DNA from: Coriobacteriaceae bacterium
GTDB taxonomy: Bacteria > Actinomycetota > Coriobacteriia > Anaerosomatales > D1FN1-002
Assembly: GCA_013824215.1 (NCBI GenBank)
Contig: PNNM01000024.1
Coordinates: 1 to 14,152, forward strand
Direction: 5' to 3'
Length of the DNA: 14,152 nt
The notes under the pieces are model-generated. The model had not been told where the DNA came from. It saw nothing but the letters and a program-made list of their open reading frames with translations, and did not search any database. Shown one piece after another: positions 1-6,811 of this stretch (positions are counted from its first letter, which is position 1; each line of letters opens with the position of its first letter). The translations under genes were made by a program, and so were the position numbers.

Positions 1-992
1 TGCCGGTCGAACTGCCGGATGGATCGGCGGGGGTCCTCGACGTCGTCTACCTTCCCCTCCGCGAGGAGGCGCTCATCGATTCCGTGCGCGTCGAGATGCT
101 CTCCCTCGGGGCCGTGTCGACCTCGATCATGGTGCTCGTCATGCAGCTGGGCGTTTGGTACGTCTTGCGCCTCGTCGACCAACTGAGGCATGCCGCCGAC
201 GCGATCGAGGCGGGCGAACTCGACGTGCAGCTCCCCGTTCCGGGCAACCACGAGATCGCCGAGCTCGCACGGTCGGTCAACTCGCTGATCGGGCGGCTCA
301 GGAGGCGGGCGGAGGCCCAGACGCGATTCATCGCCGACGCTTCCCACGAGCTCGCGACGCCGGTCGCGGGCATACGCGGCTACGTGAACATCCTGCGGGT
401 GTGGGGGGCCGAGGACGCCGACCTGCGCGATGAGGCGCTGAGAGCGATCGATCGCGAGTCACGCAGGATGGCGCGCCTGTGCTCGGACATGCTCTCCCTC
501 ATCCGCACCGATCGCGAGATCGAGTTGAAGCACTTGCGGTTCGACATCAACGCGCGCTGCCGTGAAGTGCTGGCGGACGCCGCCACACGCTATATCGACA
601 AACAGCTCGAGTTCGTCGGCCCCGAGGAGGGGCAGCTCACGCTCGTGGGCGATCCGGAGCGCATCGAGGAGGTCATCAGCATCCTCGTCGACAACGCGGC
701 CAAGTACACGCCGTCCGGCGGGGACGTCTCGGTGACGACCAGGCGGCGGCGGGACCAGGTGGTCATCGAGGTCGCGGACACGGGTCCGGGGATCCCCGAG
801 GCGGATCTCCCGAACATCTTCGACCGTTTCTACCGCTCCGACTCCTCGCGCTCCAAGGAGACCGGCGGTTTCGGCCTCGGGCTCGCGATCGCCAAACGCA
901 TCGTCCGGGCATCCGGCGGCACCATCGATGTCCACAGCGTTGAAGGAGTGGGCGCCACCTTCACCATCCGCCTGCCCCGCAGCCGCGAGTGA
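1..992 (+). CDS. Sensor histidine kinase with HAMP domain, 5' end missing
   Basis: This is the C-terminal part of a membrane-bound sensor histidine kinase, which would autophosphorylate on histidine and pass the phosphate to a response regulator. The frame is open from base 3 with no start, so the N-terminus (first membrane helix and sensor region) lies outside the window. Visible in order are the end of an extracellular segment, a membrane helix (about bases 111-175), a HAMP linker, a HisKA domain with H-box FIADASHELATP (His codon 345-347), and an HATPase domain with N-box LVDNAAKY, G1 DTGPGIP, F-box FDRFYRS and G2 GFGLGLAIAKR. All catalytic boxes are intact. The H-box reads ELATPVAG where ELRTPLTA is usual, a mild change. 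Such kinases normally follow their response regulator gene, which would be just upstream of the window. The ligand is unknown. Confidence 0.93.
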   Translation, partial: PVELPDGSAGVLDVVYLPLREEALIDSVRVEMLSLGAVSTSIMVLVMQLGVWYVLRLVDQLRHAADAIEAGELDVQLPVPGNHEIAELARSVNSLIGRLRRRAEAQTRFIADASHELATPVAGIRGYVNILRVWGAEDADLRDEALRAIDRESRRMARLCSDMLSLIRTDREIELKHLRFDINARCREVLADAATRYIDKQLEFVGPEEGQLTLVGDPERIEEVISILVDNAAKYTPSGGDVSVTTRRRRDQVVIEVADTGPGIPEADLPNIFDRFYRSDSSRSKETGGFGLGLAIAKRIVRASGGTIDVHSVEGVGATFTIRLPRSRE

Positions 993-1041
993 TCGCGCGC
1001 GGCCGATCCCCCTCGCTACCGTGATGGCCGTCACGAGCCGC

Positions 1042-1067
1042 TGCGACGGGCGGCATCCCGTCACGCA
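1042..1067 (+). terminator. GC-rich hairpin after the histidine kinase
   Basis: GACGGG (1045-1050) pairs with CCCGTC (1057-1062) around a 6-base loop. The stem extends by three more pairs after a two-base bulge. It lies about 50 bases after the kinase stop and 97 before the next start, so it could end the upstream transcript. There is no T-run, so intrinsic termination is uncertain. A smaller hairpin (CGTGA/TCACG, 1020-1035) sits just before it. Confidence 0.3.
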
Positions 1068-1163
1068 CGAACGGCCGCATCCGAAGTTCGGGCTACAGCG
1101 TTGTGTCCGATACACCGATAGGACGCTGAAGGACCATGTGGTCCCGGGAACCGCTGGAGCACT

Positions 1164-3272
1164 GTGCCACCGAAGACCGCACGACCGGAGGACGCATTCG
1201 CGTCGGAGCAGTGGCGCGTCTTCACCGACGCGCTGTTCGACACGCTCGGCATCGCCGTCACGGTCGCCGACCTCTCCTCCGGCGCGATCGTCCACGCGGG
1301 ACCGCGCGGTGCCTACTGTGGTCTGCTCTCGGACGGCGGTTCCACCGGTCTGCTGGAGTGCTTCGACGAGATCCCCGAGGCGGCCGCTCATGACATCTCC
1401 AAGGTCGCCTGCCGCTTGGGCATGCCCTGCTTCGTCGCTCCGGTCGAGATCCCCGGTCCCTCCAGCCTGCATGTCATCGTGGAGGGCTTCGTCACCTCGA
1501 CCCGCGAGCGCCGCCGCCTGTTCGAGCAGCTCGTCGCCCGCGGATCGAGCGAGTCCGAGGCGCGCCTGGCCGTCCGCGACGTCCCGGTGCACTCGGCTCG
1601 CAAGGCGCTCCGCTTCACCGAGCTCGTGGCGGCGCAGGCGAGAGGGGTCGCGGGAGCGTGCGCGGAGGGCGCGGAGTCCGAGCGCCGGATCGCCGAGCTT
1701 GGATCGCTCGTCGATGCCGGGCGCGATTTCGCGGACACGCTGGTGGGATATCGGGATCTTCCGGCCGTCGTGCTGGAGCGGGGGACCCGGCTTCTCGACG
1801 CCCAGGACGCCTGTCTGATGATCCGGCGGCCCGGCACGGACGTGCTCGAGGTCGCCGCGACGAGGGGCTCGAACCGCACGGCGGCCCCCGGGGCGACGTG
1901 CCGCGTGGGCGACGGGGTTCCCGGCCGCGTGGCACAGACCGGACGCTCGGTACTGCTCACCGGCGGCGCAGGGTGGCCGAGTACCGGCGGGCATCCCGTC
2001 GTCGCGTCGATCTCCTCACCGTTGCATCGCGCCGGGGAGACGGTGGGCGTACTGTCGTTCGGGTTCACCGACCCGGACCGCTCGCTCGGCGCGGAGGACA
2101 TCGGCCTGGTCGAGCGCTACGCCGAGTTCGCCGCGTCGGCACTGGACAGGGCGAAGGTCCACGAGGGCGAGCGGCGCGAGTTGATCGAGTTGGTCCAGCT
2201 CAACGAGGTGGCGCGCATCATCCACGGCGACATCGGGATCGAGGAGATCATCACCGTGACGGCGAGCATCATGGACAAGGCGCTCGACTTCGATCTCGGT
2301 GGGATCGCGATGACCGGGCACGGTCTCGAGCGCGTGACCGTCGTCGTCCGCTCCGTAGTGAGCGAGGCCGACGTCGACGCGGTTCTCGAGGAGGCCGTGG
2401 GCCTGCCCTGCGACGACGGCTTCGTGCGCACGTACGTCGCACATCTCGGGGAGGTGCGCGGCGGAGGGAGCCACCCGGACTGGAGCGTCCTGTCCGCGCC
2501 GCTGATGGCCAGGGGTGTGGTCATCGGCTTTCTGTTCGCGGCCTCAGCCGAGCCCGGTTCGTTCGACGCGCACGCCGAGCGACTCCTGAACCGCCTCGCG
2601 GATCACGTGGCCATCGCGGTGGATCGCGCCGTGCTGTTCGGGCGCCTGCGCACCGACTACGCACGCACGATCGCGGCGCTCTCGGCCGCCCTCGATGCCG
2701 GCGAGTACCGCGAGAACGGGCACTCGGAGCGCGTCATGGACTATGCCATGGCCATCGCCGAGCAGATGGAGCTCACCCTCGAGGAGGTCGAGCTGCTGCG
2801 CTTCGCCGGCCTCCTGCACGACGTCGGCAAGATCGGCCTGTCGGGGGAGATCCTCCTGAAGCCCTCCAAGCTCTCGCCGGAGGAGATGCAGAAGGTGCGG
2901 ATGCACTCGGAGATAGGCGCCGGCCTGCTCGAGCAGATCGACTTCCTCAACGCCATCGCCCCGATCATCCTTCACCACCACGAGAGGTGGGACGGTCGCG
3001 GCTACCCGATGGGACTTGCCGGCGCCGACATCCCGCTGCTCGCGAGGATCCTGTGCGTCGCGGACTCGTTCGACGCGATGACGCACACGACGCCGTACCG
3101 CACGGGGATGACGTTGACCGAGGCCCGGGACGAGCTGTTCCGCGGCATCGGGACGCAGTTCGACCCCAAGGCCGCCCGCGCGTTCCTCGACGTGTTCGAC
3201 GCCAAGCGGACCGCCGGGATGACGGGCCTGTTCTCCGAGGCCGCGCGCCGCCAGCCGCACCTTCCGTCCTGA
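1164..3272 (+). CDS. PocR-GAF-GAF-HD-GYP protein, probable c-di-GMP phosphodiesterase
   Basis: This 702-residue cytosolic protein should hydrolyse cyclic di-GMP. Residues about 18-115 resemble the PocR sensory domain, with cysteines at 52, 66, 83 and 89 in the family pattern (YC, EC, then ACRLGMPC). Two GAF-like regions follow (about 185-325 and 345-490). The C-terminus is a complete HD-GYP domain with LLHDVGKIG (His552, Asp553), HHHERWDGRGYP (GYP at 613-615) and a VADSFDAMT stretch. All usual metal ligands appear present, so activity is likely. The GTG start at 1164 is preceded by GGAG at 1156-1159, a short 4-base spacing; no better start is seen. PocR domains in other proteins bind small organic ligands, and the cysteines may hold a metal or redox centre; the ligand here is unknown. 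The diguanylate cyclase encoded at 3949-5778 is its natural counterpart. Confidence 0.92.
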   Translation: MPPKTARPEDAFASEQWRVFTDALFDTLGIAVTVADLSSGAIVHAGPRGAYCGLLSDGGSTGLLECFDEIPEAAAHDISKVACRLGMPCFVAPVEIPGPSSLHVIVEGFVTSTRERRRLFEQLVARGSSESEARLAVRDVPVHSARKALRFTELVAAQARGVAGACAEGAESERRIAELGSLVDAGRDFADTLVGYRDLPAVVLERGTRLLDAQDACLMIRRPGTDVLEVAATRGSNRTAAPGATCRVGDGVPGRVAQTGRSVLLTGGAGWPSTGGHPVVASISSPLHRAGETVGVLSFGFTDPDRSLGAEDIGLVERYAEFAASALDRAKVHEGERRELIELVQLNEVARIIHGDIGIEEIITVTASIMDKALDFDLGGIAMTGHGLERVTVVVRSVVSEADVDAVLEEAVGLPCDDGFVRTYVAHLGEVRGGGSHPDWSVLSAPLMARGVVIGFLFAASAEPGSFDAHAERLLNRLADHVAIAVDRAVLFGRLRTDYARTIAALSAALDAGEYRENGHSERVMDYAMAIAEQMELTLEEVELLRFAGLLHDVGKIGLSGEILLKPSKLSPEEMQKVRMHSEIGAGLLEQIDFLNAIAPIILHHHERWDGRGYPMGLAGADIPLLARILCVADSFDAMTHTTPYRTGMTLTEARDELFRGIGTQFDPKAARAFLDVFDAKRTAGMTGLFSEAARRQPHLPS

Positions 3273-3317
3273 CGCCCGCCGGACCGCCCGTTCCCCCGCA
3301 CCCGGACCGGTCGGGCG
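3273..3317 (+). terminator. Imperfect inverted repeat after the HD-GYP gene
   Basis: CGCCCGCCGG (3273-3282), directly after the stop codon, pairs with CCGGTCGGGCG (3307-3317) with one bulged T. The loop is long and no T-run follows. It may help end the HD-GYP transcript, but the case is weak. Confidence 0.2.
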
Positions 3318-3320
3318 TGC

Positions 3321-3326
3321 TAGGAT
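3321..3326 (+). promoter_or_regulatory. Possible -10 element (TAGGAT) for the queT-led unit
   Basis: TAGGAT follows TGC in a GC-rich gap and resembles a -10 box. It would place the transcript start near 3333, leaving a leader of about 37 bases before the proposed start of the transporter gene. No convincing -35 box is visible at 16-18 bases spacing. The related TAGAAT upstream of the glycosyltransferase gene supports this as a local -10 style. Confidence 0.4.
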
Positions 3327-3369
3327 ACCCGCACGCTCGCACGCCCGATGCCGAGGGGGTCGTCGGATC

Positions 3370-3930
3370 CTGCACAAGCGGAGCGCCGCCTACGTCGCAC
3401 AGGCCGGGGTCATCGCCGCGCTCTACGCCGCGCTGACGCTCGTCGTGCTGCAGTTCCCGGGCGCTCTGGGCTGGGGGCTCGTGCAGTTCCGTCCGAGCGA
3501 GGCGGTGACGGTGGTCGCCGCGCTGACCCCGGCGGCAGCCGCCGGCCTGACGCTCGGCTGCGCGGTCGCGAACGCGTTCAACCTGAGCGCCACCCCGCTC
3601 GCCTGGTTCGACGTGGTCCTCGGCTCGGCGGCCACGCTCGCCGGCGCGCTGTGGACGTGGCGCTTCCGGGACAGGACCGCTCTGGCACTCGCCGGCCCCG
3701 TGCTGTTCAACGCGCTCGTCGTTCCCGCGTACCTGCCGATCGTCCTGGCCGGCGCGGGCCTGTACCGCACCCCGCTGCTCGGCGTGGACCTCGAAGGCGC
3801 CTGGCTGCCGATGTACCTGTTCGGGGTGGCCGCGATCGGGGTCTCCGAGGCGGTCGTCGTCTACGGGCTGGGCTGGCCGCTGCTGACGGCGATGCGGCAC
3901 GCGGGCGTCGGGCGTATGCTGTCCGTGTGA
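3370..3930 (+). CDS. queT: QueT family transporter S-component (queuosine precursor-type)
   Basis: This small hydrophobic integral membrane protein resembles QueT, the substrate-binding S-component of energy-coupling factor transporters assigned to queuosine precursors. Supporting features are the first helix AGVIAALYAALTLVVLQ, the family signature VQFRPSEAVTV (QFRxSEAL in relatives), the segment FDVVLGSAATLAGAL, and about five to six membrane helices. The first ATG/GTG in frame (GTG 3445) would delete the first helix. Homology therefore needs an upstream start. Only CTG 3370 (or ATC 3367) follows the strong purine run GAGGGGG at 3353-3359, giving about 186 residues, the usual family size. 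ATG 3348 is in another frame. No ECF ATPase or T-component is nearby, so a shared ECF module elsewhere is assumed. The Fe-S/GGDEF gene starts 18 bases downstream. The substrate is inferred from family only. Confidence 0.8.
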   Translation: MHKRSAAYVAQAGVIAALYAALTLVVLQFPGALGWGLVQFRPSEAVTVVAALTPAAAAGLTLGCAVANAFNLSATPLAWFDVVLGSAATLAGALWTWRFRDRTALALAGPVLFNALVVPAYLPIVLAGAGLYRTPLLGVDLEGAWLPMYLFGVAAIGVSEAVVVYGLGWPLLTAMRHAGVGRMLSV

Positions 3931-3948
3931 CCGGGCGGGAGGGACGCG

Positions 3949-5778
3949 GTGCCACATCCGTCACCGAAGGAGCCGGAGGCCCGGCCGGATCGCCGTCCGG
4001 CCCGTCGCGGCGCGCCCGGCGGCTTCCTCATCCAGCACTACGAGGACGCGTGCCGCAAGTGCCGCAGCTGCGTCCGGTACTGCCCGGCCAGGGCGATCCG
4101 GGTGACGTCCGAGGGCACTGAGATCATCGAGGAACGATGCGTGCTGTGTGGTGCCTGCGTCGCCGAGTGCGGCAACTGCGGCAACCTGGTGCGCGACGAC
4201 ACACCGGCCGTGCGGGAGCTGCTCGGCTCGGGCCGCCCGGTCGTGGCGGTGCTCGCCACCGAGTTCGTGTCCGCCATGCATCCGCTCACGCCGCTCGAGG
4301 TGGAGCGTGCTTGCGAGGAGGTAGGCTTCCACGCCGTTGAGAGCACGGTCCTCGGCGAGGAGCTGGTCGCGGCCGAGTACGAGCGCCTCGTCGCAGGGCG
4401 CGGCTGCCTGCCCACCTTGCGCTCCACCTGCCCGGTCGTGGTGACGTGGGTCCGCCGCTTCCATCCCGCCCTCGCCTCCGCCCTGGTCCCCCTCGTCCCG
4501 CCCTACGTCGCGCAGGCGCGGCTGGTCAAGACGCTGTACCCGGAAGGGACCGCGGTCGTCTACGTCTCCCCGTGCTTCGCTCGAAAGGACGAGGCCCACG
4601 ACCCGCAGTTCGACGGCGTCGTCGACGCGGCGATCGACTTCATCGAACTGACCGGGATCATCGAGGACCTCCCACGGCGGAGCGCTCCCTTGAGGCCTGC
4701 GGGGCCGGGAACGCGGCGCCCCGCGCCGATGAAGGACCTCTCGCTCACCGACGGGTTCCCTCGGCGAGCGCTCGAGACCCGCGACATGACAGCCGGCGAC
4801 GTGGCCGTCGTACGGGGCCTTCGGGGGCTCGACGCGCTGCTCAACGCGTTCTCCCGGGGCGAGGCCGCACCCGCCATCGTGGACGCGCTCAACTGCGACG
4901 GCTGCATCGACGGTCCCGCGGTCTCGCCGGGCATGTCGGTCTTCGCCAAGCGCAACATCGCCGAGGCGGAGGCGGAGCATCGCGCGCGCGGCGGCGTGAG
5001 CGGCCAGGCGCTCCTCGCCTACCTGCCCCCCGTCGATCTCAGGCGGTCGTTCCCCTCGGAACCGGTGGTCCAGCGCGTGCCATCGCCCGATGAGGTCGAC
5101 CTCGCACTGGCCGCGGCGGAGATGACGCGCGAGTCGGCGATCGACTGCGGCGCGTGCGGGTACCCGACGTGCGTGGAGCACGCGGGCGCAGTCGTGCAGG
5201 GCGTCTCCACCTGGGAGATGTGTTTCCCGCTCGAACGCTCCCGGTTCGAGCGGAGCATCTCGGCGCTGGAGGAGGTCGCGACGCGCGACGTGCTGACCGA
5301 CCTGTGGAACCGCCGCGCCTTCGGCGAGCACCTCGAGCGCGAGTGCGGCCGGCACGCGCGGTACGGCGACCCCGTCTCGCTCGTCATCCTGGACCTCGAC
5401 GGGTTCAAGGAGGTCAACGACCGGCACGGGCATCAGACCGGAGACGCGATCCTGCGGGGCGTCGGGCGGCTCCTGCGCTCGGTCCTGAGGAACACCGACC
5501 TGCCCGCGCGCTACGGCGGCGACGAGTTCGCGGTCGTACTGCCCGGGATCGGCAAGACCGAGGCGTTCGCAGCCGCCGAGAAGGTGCGTGCCGCGGTGGC
5601 GGGATTCCAGGTGCCGGTGGCGGGGGATGGGAGGACCGTCTCGGTCACCGCCTCGGTGGGGGTGGCGACCTGCGGGGGCCGGTACTGCACTCCCGACGCT
5701 ATGGTCGAGGCGGCCGACCGCGCGCTCTACCACGCCAAGGAGAGCGGTCGCGACAAGGTGGGGCTCGCTCCGGACTAG
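3949..5778 (+). CDS. Hydrogenase-like Fe-S protein fused to a GGDEF diguanylate cyclase
   Basis: This 609-residue soluble protein combines redox modules with c-di-GMP synthesis. Residues 35-77 carry two ferredoxin-type clusters (Cys35, 38, 41, 45, then 64, 67, 70, 74, with an extra Cys77). Residues about 95-355 resemble the catalytic domain of [FeFe]-hydrogenase with altered H-cluster motifs: STCPVVV (Cys161), SPCFARKDE (Cys209) and NCDGCIDGP (Cys316, Cys319). Residues 400-425 form a four-cysteine Fe-S domain (CGACGYPTC, then Cys425) like that in CO dehydrogenase/acetyl-CoA synthase and RnfB proteins. Residues about 440-605 are a GGDEF domain with YGGDEF (523-527 for GGDEF) and an intact inhibitory RxxD site, RNTD (514-517). 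The H-domain probably senses rather than turns over H2, as in sensory HsfB-like hydrogenases. GTG 3949 has GGAGG at 3938-3942. The gene lies 18 bases after queT and 14 before amrS. Confidence 0.9.
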   Translation: MPHPSPKEPEARPDRRPARRGAPGGFLIQHYEDACRKCRSCVRYCPARAIRVTSEGTEIIEERCVLCGACVAECGNCGNLVRDDTPAVRELLGSGRPVVAVLATEFVSAMHPLTPLEVERACEEVGFHAVESTVLGEELVAAEYERLVAGRGCLPTLRSTCPVVVTWVRRFHPALASALVPLVPPYVAQARLVKTLYPEGTAVVYVSPCFARKDEAHDPQFDGVVDAAIDFIELTGIIEDLPRRSAPLRPAGPGTRRPAPMKDLSLTDGFPRRALETRDMTAGDVAVVRGLRGLDALLNAFSRGEAAPAIVDALNCDGCIDGPAVSPGMSVFAKRNIAEAEAEHRARGGVSGQALLAYLPPVDLRRSFPSEPVVQRVPSPDEVDLALAAAEMTRESAIDCGACGYPTCVEHAGAVVQGVSTWEMCFPLERSRFERSISALEEVATRDVLTDLWNRRAFGEHLERECGRHARYGDPVSLVILDLDGFKEVNDRHGHQTGDAILRGVGRLLRSVLRNTDLPARYGGDEFAVVLPGIGKTEAFAAAEKVRAAVAGFQVPVAGDGRTVSVTASVGVATCGGRYCTPDAMVEAADRALYHAKESGRDKVGLAPD

Positions 5779-5792
5779 AGGGGGAGGGTCGG

Positions 5793-6803
5793 ATGCACGA
5801 GGCGCTGCTGTGGTCCCCCGAGGACGGCAGGGTGCGCTGCCGACTCTGCCCGCACGCGTGTCTGATCGCCGACGGCCACGAAGGCTACTGCGGCGTGCGC
5901 CGCAATGTCGCCGGAAAGCTGTTCGCGCTCACGTACGGCCGGGTCTCGTCCATCGCCGCGGACCCGATCGAGAAGAAGCCGGTCTTCCACTACTTCCCCG
6001 GCACGTCGGTGCTCTCGCTGGGCAGTGTTGGCTGTTCCATGCGCTGCGGGCACTGCCAGAACTGGACCATCAGCCGTGCGGGGCCCGAGGACGAGGCCGG
6101 CCTGCACGACCTGCCCCCGGATCTCGTCGTGGACATGGCGAGGAAGTACCGGTGCCCCGGGGTGGCCTTCACCTACAACGAGCCGGTCATCTGGGCGGAG
6201 TACGTGCTCGACGTCGCCGCGGCCTGCCGCGAGGCCGGCCTGTACACCGTGATGGTCACGAACGGCTACATCACCGCGGAGGGTCTCGACCTGATCGGCG
6301 AGGTCATCGATGTGTGGCGGGTCGACGTCAAGGGCCTCGACGATGAACAGTACCGCCGCCTGTGCAAGGTCCCCTCGGCCAAGCCGGTGTTCGATATGGC
6401 CGAGCGCGCGAAGGGGAAGTGGCAGATGCACGTCGAGGTGGTCACCAACGTCGTGCCCGGCATCAACGACGATGTGCCGACGTTGCGCGGGATCGCGGAG
6501 TGGATGTGCCGGCGACTGGGGCCGGACACCCCCTGGCACGTGACCCGCTTCTTCCCCTACCTGGACTTCTCCGACGTGCCCGCCACGCCGATCGAGACAC
6601 TGCGCCGAGCGCGGGAGATCGGTCATGAGGCGGGTCTGCACTTCGTCTACCTGGGGAACGTGGGCGAGCCGGGCGGCGAGGACACCGTTTGCCCCTCCTG
6701 CGGCGCGGTCGCGGTGGCGCGGTCCGGGTATGTGATCACCGAGCGCCGCACCCGTGACGGCGCGTGTACCCGGTGTGGGACGGGACTGTCGATCGTCGAG
6801 TAG
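5793..6803 (+). CDS. amrS: AmmeMemoRadiSam system radical SAM enzyme
   Basis: This 336-residue radical SAM protein matches the AmrS family, named for its frequent partners AMMECR1 and Memo. The radical SAM motif is CSMRCGHCQNW (Cys81, 85, 88), which binds the [4Fe-4S] cluster that cleaves S-adenosylmethionine. The N-terminus carries CRLCPHAC and GYCGVRRN, typical of this family. FTYNEPVIW and RVDVKGLDDEQYR are further family stretches. The C-terminus ends in two CxxC pairs (CPSCG and CTRCG), probably binding a metal. It was once annotated as a pyruvate formate-lyase activase, but the substrate is not established. ATG 5793 has a strong GGGGAGGG 5 bases upstream. The gene sits 14 bases after the Fe-S/GGDEF gene and 8 before the DsbA-like selenoprotein gene. 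No AMMECR1 or Memo gene is present in the window. Confidence 0.93.
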   Translation: MHEALLWSPEDGRVRCRLCPHACLIADGHEGYCGVRRNVAGKLFALTYGRVSSIAADPIEKKPVFHYFPGTSVLSLGSVGCSMRCGHCQNWTISRAGPEDEAGLHDLPPDLVVDMARKYRCPGVAFTYNEPVIWAEYVLDVAAACREAGLYTVMVTNGYITAEGLDLIGEVIDVWRVDVKGLDDEQYRRLCKVPSAKPVFDMAERAKGKWQMHVEVVTNVVPGINDDVPTLRGIAEWMCRRLGPDTPWHVTRFFPYLDFSDVPATPIETLRRAREIGHEAGLHFVYLGNVGEPGGEDTVCPSCGAVAVARSGYVITERRTRDGACTRCGTGLSIVE

Positions 6804-6811
6804 GAGCACGG

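Noticed and set aside
1087..1122. Possible promoter before the HD-GYP gene
   Set aside because: TTCGGG and GATACA are 16 bases apart, but both match consensus poorly in this GC-rich stretch.
459..1994. Long open frame on the minus strand (511 codons)
   Set aside because: It lies opposite the histidine kinase and PocR-HD-GYP genes, whose + strand frames have clear conserved motifs. High GC content makes long antisense frames common, and its translation shows no recognisable domain.
3348..4121. Alternative frame starting at ATG 3348
   Set aside because: It overlaps the QueT-like gene in another frame, is rich in Arg, Ala and Gly, and has no family motif.
3961..5733. Long minus-strand open frame opposite the Fe-S/GGDEF gene
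   Set aside because: It is a compositional shadow; the + strand has all the cysteine and GGDEF motifs.
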